Source: CAYVSY01 sp964454255 (GTDB lineage: Bacteria > Bacillota_I > Bacilli_A > RF39 > UBA660). From it: a stretch of DNA of 13,979 bases. This document shows positions 1-5,421 of the stretch, in pieces (position 1 is the stretch's first letter; each line of letters begins with the position of its first letter). Both the position numbers and the translations under genes were made by a program. The notes under the pieces were generated by a model, which saw only the letters and a list, made by a program, of their open reading frames with translations, ran no database searches and was not told the DNA's origin. The stretch covers positions 1 through 13,979 of the forward strand of contig CAYVSY010000027.1 in the NCBI GenBank assembly GCA_964454255.1, in the 5' to 3' direction.

Positions 1-611
1 GCTCTATTATATATAAGCTCAGCAGCGGTATGTCCAGAAATAGCATAATGAAGTTTGTTTTGAACAATTTTAAAAAAAGTATATGCTTCTTCTGATTTAG
101 GGTTATAATCAGTAGATGTTGCAATAAATAAATCAGTAATCTTTTGATAAGCCATTCTCTCACTTACTCTAATTACTTTGATACGTTCTAATAATTCATC
201 AAAATACTTAGCATCATATTTATTGCCTCTAATAAATCTTTCATCATTAAGAGCAAAACCCTTAGTCATATATTCTTTTAATATTTTAGTAGCCCATATT
301 CTAAACTCTGTTGCTTTCTTTGAACTAACACGATACCCAACAGCAATAATAGCATCTAAATTATATATATCAGTATTATAACTTTTATTATCAGAAGCAG
401 TTATTTCCATTTTGGAAACAACTGAATTTTTATCAAGTTCTTCATCATTAAAAATATTATTTAGCTGTTTTGAAATAGCAGAAACTCCAACTTCAAATAC
501 TTTAGACATTCCCTTTTGTGTTAGCCATAATGTTTCATCTTTATATATTGCATCAACTATAATATTGCCATCTTTATTTTTATATATTAACAAATTATTT
601 TCTTCATTCAT
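1..611 (-). CDS. RhuM-family protein (virulence RhuM / phage-antirepressor-like), 5' part, cut by the left edge
   Basis: The gene starts at an ATG at 609-611 and stays open to base 1, giving 203 codons with no stop. An AAAAGGAG ribosome binding site (620-627) lies 8 nt upstream of the ATG. The protein begins MNEENNLLIYKNKDGNIIVD, then carries ETLWLTQKGMSKVFEV (about 26-41), EELDKNSVVSK (57-67), YNLDAIIAVGYRVSSKKAT (83-101), FRIWATKILKEYM (103-115), FDELLERIKVIRVSER (137-152) and QNKLHYAISGHTAAELIY (184-201). These match the RhuM family as I know it: a helix-turn-helix-like N-terminus followed by the 'GYRVNS..FRIWAT' and 'GHTAAE' blocks. Family members are usually over 300 residues, so roughly the last third lies outside the window. 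RhuM was named from a Salmonella pathogenicity island, and its homologues are scattered on mobile DNA; its molecular function is not settled. The frame is intact in the visible part. No strong promoter was found. Confidence 0.85.
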   Translation of the reverse strand, partial: MNEENNLLIYKNKDGNIIVDAIYKDETLWLTQKGMSKVFEVGVSAISKQLNNIFNDEELDKNSVVSKMEITASDNKSYNTDIYNLDAIIAVGYRVSSKKATEFRIWATKILKEYMTKGFALNDERFIRGNKYDAKYFDELLERIKVIRVSERMAYQKITDLFIATSTDYNPKSEEAYTFFKIVQNKLHYAISGHTAAELIYNR

Positions 612-624
612 ATTCTCATCTCCT

Positions 625-654
625 TTTAAACTTTTTTAGAAGGGTTTAAACTTT
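625..654. repeat. Direct repeat TTTAAACTTT x2 upstream of the RhuM gene
   Basis: TTTAAACTTT occurs at 625-634 and again at 645-654, exactly 20 bp apart, close to two helical turns. On the minus strand the pair sits just upstream of, and touching, the ribosome binding site of the RhuM-family gene. The spacing and position would suit a regulator-binding site, but the motif is AT-rich and could recur by chance in this genome. Confidence 0.4.
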
Positions 655-763
655 GTAATCACCTTTATAATTCTATCAATAAAATATAATATTATTAACA
701 AAATATAATGAAAATTGGCAATTTTTATGTTTTTTTATCAAAAAAAGTAAAAAGCATTTTTGC

Positions 764-790
764 ACAAGTCCTTTATTTATAAGGATTTGT
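764..790. other. Hairpin (10-bp stem, 7-nt loop) downstream of the 32-codon ORF
   Basis: ACAAGTCCTT (764-773) and AAGGATTTGT (781-790) pair fully on the plus strand with one G-U pair; on the minus strand that pair is an A-C mismatch. The loop is TATTTAT. Neither strand has a T-run directly after the stem. On the minus strand T-rich sequence begins only about 10 to 20 nt further on. It may be a weak terminator for the minus-strand gene ending at 818, or a remnant. Confidence 0.35.
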
Positions 791-817
791 CCAGAGGCTT
801 AAATTAATTGTAATCAA

Positions 818-916
818 TCAGTTGATATTCGTCTTATGAAACACCTCTTGATTTTCACTATTATCTAGTTTTTTATTTCTTCTTTCTTCTCTTTTTTGAT
901 ACATATTTTTTGCCAT
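818..916 (-). pseudogene. 32-codon ORF; possible truncated N-terminus of ribosome-assembly GTPase RbgA (YlqF)
   Basis: The ATG at 914-916 follows an AAAGGAAG ribosome binding site by about 8 nt. The peptide starts MAKNMYQKREERRNKK, has an acidic middle, and ends HKTNIN at a TGA (818-820). The highly basic start suggests contact with RNA. RbgA/YlqF normally begins close to a conserved '(I)NWYPGHMAK' block. Here the text matches up to IN, the TGA falls where Trp would be, and the DNA beyond encodes nothing like YPGHMAK in any frame. rbgA commonly follows lepB in Bacillota, and lepB lies just across the assembly gap. I infer a broken rbgA whose body was lost or replaced, possibly when the neighbouring DinD and RhuM DNA arrived. 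The alternative is a genuine small basic protein. The ORF itself is clear; its identity is tentative. Confidence 0.45.
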
Positions 917-947
917 TTTATTCACTTCCTTTGATTTCTAGTTTTTT

Positions 948-1067
948 CTATGATTTTTCAAGTTTTTTTAAACTTTTTTTATAAGTAGATAATTCTTCTG
1001 GTATTGTTCCACCTAATCTTTTTATAGTCTTTCTTACTTCTTTTCCGACATGAATATATTTTACTTT
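948..1067 (-). pseudogene. C-terminal fragment of a DinD-like (DNA-damage-inducible D) protein
   Basis: An open stretch of 39 codons between an in-frame TAA (1068-1070) and a TAG stop (948-950) encodes KYIHVGKEVRKTIKRLGG followed by TIPEELSTYKKSLKKLEKS. This closely resembles the extreme C-terminus of DinD-family proteins, which typically read 'VG..VRK.I..LGGTMPEDLPTP.KSI..LEK'. No start codon with a ribosome binding site lies in frame and the rest of the protein (usually over 250 residues) is absent, so this is a remnant. It sits 31 nt upstream of the 32-codon ORF and close to the RhuM gene; both families often travel on mobile DNA. The family call rests on memory of the conserved tail. Confidence 0.6.
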
Positions 1068-1119
1068 TTATTAAATTTATTAATTTTATTTTTTATTAAT
1101 AATTGTTTTAACACTTTCA

Positions 1120-1128
1120 ATTATAGCA
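1120..1128 (-). promoter_or_regulatory. Candidate extended -10 promoter reading toward the DinD fragment and 32-codon ORF
   Basis: On the minus strand the sequence reads TGCTATAAT, an extended -10 with a perfect TATAAT (1120-1125). No convincing -35 lies 17-18 nt upstream, which is tolerable for an extended -10. It lies just beyond the terminator of the collagen-like gene and points to the 32-codon ORF, so it may be the old promoter of that gene. Confidence 0.45.
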
Positions 1129-1194
1129 TAATATTTAGTTATAAAACTATAAAAGTATATAATTTTTTTCATTTTAAACAATAAATATTATATG

Positions 1195-1223
1195 AAAAAA
1201 ACAACAATTATTATTAATTGTCG
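1195..1223 (-). terminator. Intrinsic terminator of the collagen-like gene
   Basis: On the minus strand CGACAATTA (1215-1223) pairs with TAATTGTTG (1202-1210) across a 4-nt loop, nine pairs including one G-U, followed by TTTTTT (1195-1200). The stem overlaps the gene's last codons and TAA stop. Confidence 0.75.
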
Positions 1224-1888
1224 TTTATATATTTATTAATTATTTCTGCTTTGCATAATGAAACAAATGTAGGATTACTATTATTATTATCAACTACTGC
1301 AACCATTCCATACTCACTTTTTAAAATTTTTCCTTGAGCTACTGTTTGACCACCAGCTTTAATATCTATATTTTGTGTTCCAATTGGTAAATAAGAACGA
1401 ATGGCAACTTCACAATTTGCATCGCATCCAATTGGTAGTGGATTTGGTTGTGTTAAATATGTTATTGCATTATTATAAATACTGCTAGTTATTTTTATTG
1501 ATACAATTCTACATATTGATACCGCCTCTTCTGGTGTCCCTTGAGCATTAACTAATTGAAACAAACCAGAATTTGGATTATTATTTGGAGCTGGCAAAAG
1601 TGATTCTGGTCTACCACTAACATTATTCCCGCCTTCTAAAGTAACGATCAAATTATCCGTTGGATATAAAGTAATTATTTGTTGAATAATGTTTCTCATT
1701 TGTTTTACACAAAAACAAGTTGCTGAATTAGCATTACTTCCAGCTGGTCCAGGTGGTCCTATTGGTCCAGTTGGTCCTATTGGTCCAAAACAACATGTTG
1801 GTCTACATGCCATATCTTTTTTAATTTTTTTTAGAACTTTTCTTAAATCTTCATTACTAATATTTTCAAAAGATAATTTTTCATTCAT
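1214..1888 (-). CDS. Collagen-like (Gly-Pro-X) surface or exosporium-type protein, Cys-rich
   Basis: The protein has 224 residues. Residues 1-34 form a charged N-terminus ending in a Cys-rich patch (ACRPTCCF). Residues 35-52 are six uninterrupted Gly-X-Y triplets (GPIGPTGPIGPPGPAG, then GSN). A second Cys pair follows (CFC, 58-60), then a globular C-terminal region of about 160 residues with three more Cys-containing stretches (CRI, GCDANC and LCKAE). There is no classical signal peptide. Short collagen stretches capped by a globular domain are known from Bacillus and Clostridium spore-surface proteins such as BclA, where cysteines help crosslink the layer. A spore or cell-surface role here is an inference. 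The start ATG (1886-1888) has only a weak AAAGAAG site upstream. Any promoter lies in or beyond the assembly gap. It is separated from its left neighbours by a good terminator. Confidence 0.8.
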   Translation of the reverse strand: MNEKLSFENISNEDLRKVLKKIKKDMACRPTCCFGPIGPTGPIGPPGPAGSNANSATCFCVKQMRNIIQQIITLYPTDNLIVTLEGGNNVSGRPESLLPAPNNNPNSGLFQLVNAQGTPEEAVSICRIVSIKITSSIYNNAITYLTQPNPLPIGCDANCEVAIRSYLPIGTQNIDIKAGGQTVAQGKILKSEYGMVAVVDNNNSNPTFVSLCKAEIINKYINDN

Positions 1889-1928
1889 AAAATATCTTCT
1901 TTCAAAATTATTATATGAAGAATAAATA

Positions 1929-2028
1929 NNNNNNNNNNNNNNNNNNNNNNNNNNNNNNNNNNNNNNNNNNNNNNNNNNNNNNNNNNNNNNNNNNNNNNNN
2001 NNNNNNNNNNNNNNNNNNNNNNNNNNNN
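1929..2028. other. Assembly gap (100 N)
   Basis: Exactly 100 consecutive N. A round 100 is a common scaffolding placeholder, so the true distance, and perhaps the adjacency of the two sides, is unknown. The promoter region of the collagen-like gene and anything between it and lepB is missing. Confidence 0.98.
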
Positions 2029-2032
2029 AAAT

Positions 2033-2060
2033 AAAAAAATAAATATTAAAGTATTTATTT
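2033..2060 (-). terminator. Terminator after lepB
   Basis: On the minus strand, directly after the lepB stop, AAATAAATA (2052-2060) pairs perfectly with TATTTATTT (2037-2045) across a 6-nt loop, and the T-run continues to 2033. The stem is all A-T and therefore weak, but its position and T-tail fit the end of the rplS-lepB unit. Confidence 0.55.
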
Positions 2061-2564
2061 TTAATTAACTTTTGAAATTTGATTTAAAGGCCATAATCTA
2101 ATATTTACCTTACCTTCTATATCTTCTTTTTTTATTAATCCTATGATTCTACTATCAAGTGAATCTTTTCTATTATCGCCTAATACAAAATACATATTTT
2201 CAGGAATAACATCATATTTTATGGCAGATAAATCAAAATCATTTGTTTTATCACCAAATGGATCATCAATAATTTTATCATTAATATACAATTTATGATT
2301 AGCATACTTAACATGTTCACCAGGTAATCCAATAACTCTTTTTATTAAAGGTTCACTTCCATTCTCAATAACTACTATATCATTCCTTTTTATTTCATTA
2401 AAATAATAAGTAAATTTATTTAATAATAAAACATTATCTTCCTTTAAAGTTGAATCCATAGATGTTCCTTGAACCATAACTGGTGTAACTATAAAAGATC
2501 TAATTAATAAAACAACAATAAGTATAACAATATATGGAACAAATTCCTTAATTTTTTCATTCAT
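2061..2564 (-). CDS. lepB: Signal peptidase I
   Basis: LepB is a membrane-anchored serine protease that removes signal peptides from secreted proteins outside the membrane. With the ATG at 2562-2564 the protein has 167 residues. A single N-terminal membrane segment spans about residues 9-27. The catalytic Ser is S35 in QGTSMDSTL, and the general-base Lys is K75 in LIKRVIGLPGE. The conserved box GDNRKDSLDSR lies at 129-139. Size and the single anchor fit the short Gram-positive (SipS-like) type. The open frame extends 3 codons further to a GTG at 2573, but that GTG lies inside the AAGGTGA ribosome binding site, so the ATG is preferred. The gene follows rplS by about 35 nt with a hairpin between them. 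Placement of lepB after rplS is common in Bacillota, usually followed by rbgA. All key residues are present. Confidence 0.93.
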   Translation of the reverse strand: MNEKIKEFVPYIVILIVVLLIRSFIVTPVMVQGTSMDSTLKEDNVLLLNKFTYYFNEIKRNDIVVIENGSEPLIKRVIGLPGEHVKYANHKLYINDKIIDDPFGDKTNDFDLSAIKYDVIPENMYFVLGDNRKDSLDSRIIGLIKKEDIEGKVNIRLWPLNQISKVN

Positions 2565-2578
2565 ATTAATCACCTTTT

Positions 2579-2605
2579 AAAAAAAATAAACCAAAAGGCT
2601 TATTT
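2579..2605 (-). terminator. Terminator-like hairpin between rplS and lepB
   Basis: On the minus strand AAATAAGCC (2597-2605) pairs with GGTTTATTT (2584-2592) over a TTTT loop, nine pairs with one G-U, running into eight T (2579-2586). The rplS stop codon lies within the stem. Because lepB starts only 15 nt beyond and shows no obvious separate promoter, the hairpin may let only part of transcription through, so that lepB is made at lower level than L19. Confidence 0.7.
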
Positions 2606-2941
2606 GTTTCTTTCTTTAATTTTGTATTGACTCAAACGGTCTCTTAAAAAGTATAATTTAGCACGACGAACTTTACCTTTTTTAACAACTTCGAAACTTG
2701 CTATTTTAGGATTATTAACAGGACTAATTTTTTCAACACCAATACCAGAAAATTCTTTTCTAATAGTAAATGTTTCGCTAATTCCAGATCCTTTACGTGC
2801 TATAATCAATCCTTCAAAAAATTGAATTCTTTCACGTTTTCCTTCGACTACCTTAAAACCAACCTTAACAATATCTCCTACTCTAAATTCAGGAATATTA
2901 GGATTGATTTGAGCACTAGTAATTTTTTCAATTACATTCAC
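2600..2941 (-). CDS. rplS: 50S ribosomal protein L19
   Basis: L19 sits at the interface of the 30S and 50S subunits. With the GTG at 2939-2941 the protein has 113 residues and begins MNVIEKITSAQ, matching the usual L19 start (MN.I..). Diagnostic blocks follow: NIPEFRVGDIVKVGFKVVEG, RIQFFEGLIIARKGSGISET, FTIRKEFSGIGVEKISPVNN and the C-terminal KVRRAKLYFLRDR. The frame is open for 3 more codons to a GTG at 2950, but that codon abuts the GGAGA ribosome binding site and would add residues not seen in the family. The second GTG has about 9 nt spacing. Unlike its neighbours, the gene has its own promoter and leader RNA. Usual length is about 115 residues, so it is complete. Confidence 0.96.
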   Translation of the reverse strand: MNVIEKITSAQINPNIPEFRVGDIVKVGFKVVEGKRERIQFFEGLIIARKGSGISETFTIRKEFSGIGVEKISPVNNPKIASFEVVKKGKVRRAKLYFLRDRLSQYKIKERNK

Positions 2942-2950
2942 GATTTTCAC

Positions 2951-3006
2951 TCTCCTTTTTTGATCCAGTAATCATAAATAAATAGCGGATTACCTTCTTT
3001 GAACAT
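2951..3006 (-). ncRNA. L19 leader (cis-regulatory 5' UTR of rplS)
   Basis: The untranslated leader between the promoter and rplS folds a stem of GTAATC (2988-2993) with GATTAC (2968-2973), enclosing an AT-rich loop that starts CGCTA, and continues CTGGATC before the AAAAAAGGAGAG ribosome binding site. Low-GC Gram-positive bacteria carry a known L19 leader motif just upstream of rplS, proposed to mediate autoregulation by L19. The position, size and CCGCTA...GGATC pattern agree with my memory of that motif, but no covariance model could be run. The stem itself is plain in the sequence. Confidence 0.55.
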
Positions 3007-3010
3007 TATG

Positions 3011-3039
3011 ATTCTAACATATTTTTTAATAAATTGCAA
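3011..3039 (-). promoter_or_regulatory. Sigma-A promoter of rplS
   Basis: Minus-strand -35 TTGCAA (3034-3039), a 17-nt spacer, and -10 TAGAAT (3011-3016). Both hexamers are close to consensus and the spacing is ideal. Transcription would start near 3005, at the beginning of the L19 leader. It gives rplS-lepB expression independent of the upstream rimM-trmD transcript. Confidence 0.8.
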
Positions 3040-3075
3040 TACTTTTTAACATTTTAGCCTATACCTAAACTATAT

Positions 3076-3534
3076 TTATCTTCCTCGACCTCTTTCAATA
3101 TAATTTTCATTATCTAAAGATTTATCTCTTAACATATATAGTTTTACTCTTAATTGATTAATAATTATTTGAATTTTTCTTAATGTTAATGATTGATATG
3201 TATTGCCTAAATAACGCACATATGTCCTAATAATCATTAATTTTAATCTTTCTGCATCCATTAATGATTGTCTAATTATATCACCACTGTCATCATCATC
3301 ATCTTCTTCTATTTCTTTTAATTTATTTAATAAATAAGATATTTTTTTATCTATTTTTTTCTTAACTAATTTTTCACTCATTGTTGGTGACACAAAAACT
3401 ATTTTATTAACTTCAATAGCATCTTCTTTTTTTACTTTAGGAGTTATTTTATAACCATCTATATTTTTATATTCAATATAAACGGTTTCATTTGTCTTCG
3501 TATCTTTTTGAAGATAATATCCTTTATTATTCAT
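3076..3534 (-). CDS. Unrecognised 152-residue protein between trmD and rplS
   Basis: I do not recognise the family. With the ATG at 3532-3534, 4 nt after the trmD stop, the protein has 152 residues. An upstream TTG (3549) lies inside trmD and is less likely. Residues 1-50 look like short beta strands (GYYLQKDTKTNETVYIEYKN, then DGYKITPKV). Residues 53-75 are a Lys-rich helix. Residues 76-82 are an acidic run (EEDDDDD). Residues 85-136 are long amphipathic helices rich in Arg and Lys (RLKLMIIRTYVRYLGNTYQS, RKIQIIINQLRVKLYMLR), and the tail is ERGRGR. There is no signal peptide or membrane segment. The translational link to trmD and the basic helices suggest an RNA- or ribosome-linked role; this is inference only. 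No strong ribosome binding site is present, so it probably depends on coupling to trmD. Confidence 0.75.
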   Translation of the reverse strand: MNNKGYYLQKDTKTNETVYIEYKNIDGYKITPKVKKEDAIEVNKIVFVSPTMSEKLVKKKIDKKISYLLNKLKEIEEDDDDDSGDIIRQSLMDAERLKLMIIRTYVRYLGNTYQSLTLRKIQIIINQLRVKLYMLRDKSLDNENYIERGRGR

Positions 3535-3538
3535 AAAA

Positions 3539-4201
3539 CTAATCACCAACTTTACTATTTAATTCTTTTGTTTTTTTAATTCTTTCATCCATTCTATATT
3601 TATTTATATTTTTATGATGACCACTAAGTAAAACATCTGGCACTTTCATTCCACGAAAATCAACTGGTTTAGTCCAATTGGGATAATCAAGTAAATCATC
3701 GTTAAAACTTTCATCAACTAATGATTCTGGGCAAATTACTCCATCAATTAATCTAACGACTGAATCAGCAACAATCATACTCGGTAATTCTCCACCTGTT
3801 ACAATATAATCACCTATACTAATAAACATATCACAAATACTTTTAATTCTTTCATCAAAGCCTTCATAATGACCGCATAGTAATATTATATGATCCTTTT
3901 TAGCCAAATCAACAGCTGTTTTTTGATTATATTTTTGTCCACTTGGTGTCATCATTAGGACTAAAGAATTTTCTTTTCGCAAGCTTTCAATGGCGTTAAA
4001 TATTGGTTCACACATAAGAACCATTCCCGCTCCACCACCAAATGGATAATCATCTACTTGTTTGTTTTTAAAAGGAGAATAATCTCTAATATTAAAAATA
4101 TTTATTTGAACTATCCCCTTTTCAATAGCTCTTTTTATAATAGATTCATTTAAAAAGCCATCAAACATATTAGGAAATAACGTTAATATATCTATTTTCA
4201 T
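3539..4201 (-). CDS. trmD: tRNA (guanine37-N1)-methyltransferase
   Basis: TrmD uses S-adenosylmethionine to make m1G37 next to the anticodon of tRNAs reading CUN, CCN and CGG, preventing +1 frameshifts. The protein has 220 residues. Family blocks in order: MKIDILTLFPNMF (1-13), YPFGGGAGMVL (52-62), TPSGQKY (85-91), the knot and SAM-site segments LCGHYEGFDERI (108-119) and SIGDYIVTGGELP (128-140), then the catalytic-region NDDLLDYPNWTKP (167-179) and VPDVLLSGHHKNI (187-199). All are intact. YPNWTKP replaces the more common YPQYTRP. It is somewhat shorter at the C-terminus than E. coli TrmD (255 residues). Its ATG overlaps the TGA of rimM (ATGA), so translation is coupled, as in many bacteria. 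Confidence 0.97.
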   Translation of the reverse strand: MKIDILTLFPNMFDGFLNESIIKRAIEKGIVQINIFNIRDYSPFKNKQVDDYPFGGGAGMVLMCEPIFNAIESLRKENSLVLMMTPSGQKYNQKTAVDLAKKDHIILLCGHYEGFDERIKSICDMFISIGDYIVTGGELPSMIVADSVVRLIDGVICPESLVDESFNDDLLDYPNWTKPVDFRGMKVPDVLLSGHHKNINKYRMDERIKKTKELNSKVGD

Positions 4202-4689
4202 TCTATCAGACCCTTTATATCTTTAACAATAATTTTTCGTTCTTTTAAATTAATACACTCTATTATATCAGAAACATAAGGAATAAGATAGTGTTTCTTA
4301 TCATTTTCAACAATTAAAATTTCTTTAGGTAATTTATCTATTTTTTTTACAATACCAATATATTGTTCTAATATATAAACAGATAATCCAATTATATCTT
4401 CATTTAAAAATTCATCATTATTCAATATCAAATCTTCTTTATTAATAAAAACATTATAACCTTTATACTTTAAAACATCATTAATACTATTAAAATTATT
4501 CAAAACAATCATATCAAAAATTTTATGATGACGATAAGATAAGATAATTTCTTCTATCTTTTCTGGTCCAATATAAAGTTTAAAACCTTTTTTAAATATT
4601 TTATTTTTATATTTAAAATCACTTAATATTTTAATTTCACCTTTTATACCATGAGTTCCAACAATTTTGCCTAAATATACATATTTCAT
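4198..4689 (-). CDS. rimM: 16S rRNA processing / ribosome maturation factor RimM
   Basis: RimM binds r-protein S19 and helps mature the 30S head. The protein has 163 residues. The N-terminal domain opens with YLGKIVGTHGIKGEIKI (4-20), the family signature. The C-terminal PRC-barrel half begins near residue 94 (NEDIIGLSVYI) and includes DKLPKEILIVEND and YLIPYVSDIIECINLKERKI, typical of RimM. Its start overlaps the TGA of the upstream methyltransferase gene (ATGA) and its own TGA overlaps the trmD ATG, so the three genes are translated in series. rpsP and the KH-protein gene, which usually precede rimM in Bacillota, are missing here; a SpoU methyltransferase stands in their place. Confidence 0.95.
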   Translation of the reverse strand: MKYVYLGKIVGTHGIKGEIKILSDFKYKNKIFKKGFKLYIGPEKIEEIILSYRHHKIFDMIVLNNFNSINDVLKYKGYNVFINKEDLILNNDEFLNEDIIGLSVYILEQYIGIVKKIDKLPKEILIVENDKKHYLIPYVSDIIECINLKERKIIVKDIKGLIE

Positions 4690-5414
4690 TTATTATTTAT
4701 TTCATATAAGAGAATACTAGAAGCAACGCCAACATTTAAACTTTCACATTTTTCATTCATATTAATATATAAATTTTCATCACAAAGTTCTAAAACTTCT
4801 TCTCTTATACCCTTTCCCTCATTACCTATCACTAATGCAAAATGACTAAAAATTTTAGCGTCTTTTATATTAGTTCCATATGTAACTCTTGTTCCAATTA
4901 TTTTATAATAATCTTTTTTTAATTCATTAATAAAAGGAATAATATCACGCACAATAATATTTAAATGAAACATCATACCTTGGGTTGATCTAATAACTTT
5001 AGAATTATATAAATCAACTGTATTTGGGCTTAAAACCAAAGTATCAATATTAAATGCAACGCAACTTCTAATAATAGTTCCTAAATTACCAGGATCTTGA
5101 ACACTATCTAAAATCAATATTTTTTCACCTATAGGTTCTTCTTCTTTCTTTAAAACAACTGCCATAACATTAGAAGGATTCTCCAAATCACTAATCTTTT
5201 TTATAATTTCCCTTGTAACATATAAAGGTCTAATATCAATTGGAAACAATTCATCTTTTTCCAAAATTAATTCTTTAATTAAACCAGCTTTAGCGGCTTC
5301 TAATACTAAATGACCACTTTCAATAAGAAAAGTTTTAGTTTCATCACGATATTTTTTGTCCTTTAATTTACAAATATCTTTTATATGATTATTTTCTAAA
5401 GAAGTTATTAACAT
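4686..5414 (-). CDS. SpoU/TrmH-family RNA 2'-O-ribose methyltransferase
   Basis: The protein has 242 residues. The N-terminal ~95 residues form a substrate-binding domain (LITSLENNHIKDICKLKDKK, then FLIESGHLVLEA). The C-terminal SPOUT knot carries motif 1, LDSVQDPGNLGTIIRS (102-117), with the invariant Asn and Arg; motif 2, VIGNEGKGI (195-203); and motif 3, CESLNVGVASSILLYE (223-238). These mark a SAM-dependent enzyme methylating a ribose 2'-OH in rRNA or tRNA. Within the family it looks like the RlmB / YsgA / TsnR-like rRNA group, but the exact nucleotide cannot be read from sequence. It lies 7 nt after the metallopeptidase gene and overlaps rimM by 4 nt, placing it in the ribosome-maturation operon. 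Catalytic motifs are complete. Confidence 0.92.
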   Translation of the reverse strand: MLITSLENNHIKDICKLKDKKYRDETKTFLIESGHLVLEAAKAGLIKELILEKDELFPIDIRPLYVTREIIKKISDLENPSNVMAVVLKKEEEPIGEKILILDSVQDPGNLGTIIRSCVAFNIDTLVLSPNTVDLYNSKVIRSTQGMMFHLNIIVRDIIPFINELKKDYYKIIGTRVTYGTNIKDAKIFSHFALVIGNEGKGIREEVLELCDENLYINMNEKCESLNVGVASSILLYEINNK

Positions 5415-5421
5415 AATATCA

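Noticed and set aside
178..639. Plus-strand open frames at 178-381 and 412-639
   Set aside because: They lie antisense to the RhuM-family gene, have no ribosome binding site and show low-complexity translations; the minus strand gives a clear family match.
818..820. TGA read as Trp (Mycoplasma code), extending the 32-codon ORF
   Set aside because: Genes here end in TGA (rimM, the trmH-like gene, hemW, HD) and use TGG for Trp. Read-through would add only five residues (LITIN) before TAA and would not give the YPGHM block.
1689..1925. Plus-strand 78-codon open frame with Gly-Pro repeats (GPGGPIGPVGPIGP)
   Set aside because: It is the antisense shadow of the collagen-like gene; Gly-Pro repeats (GGN CCN) read similarly on both strands. 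It has no ribosome binding site and its frame ends beside the gap.
2565..2573. GTG start of lepB at 2573
   Set aside because: The GTG is part of the AAGGTGA ribosome binding site for the ATG at 2564.
2942..2950. GTG start of rplS at 2950
   Set aside because: It directly abuts the GGAGA ribosome binding site; the next in-frame GTG has proper spacing and gives the canonical L19 N-terminus.
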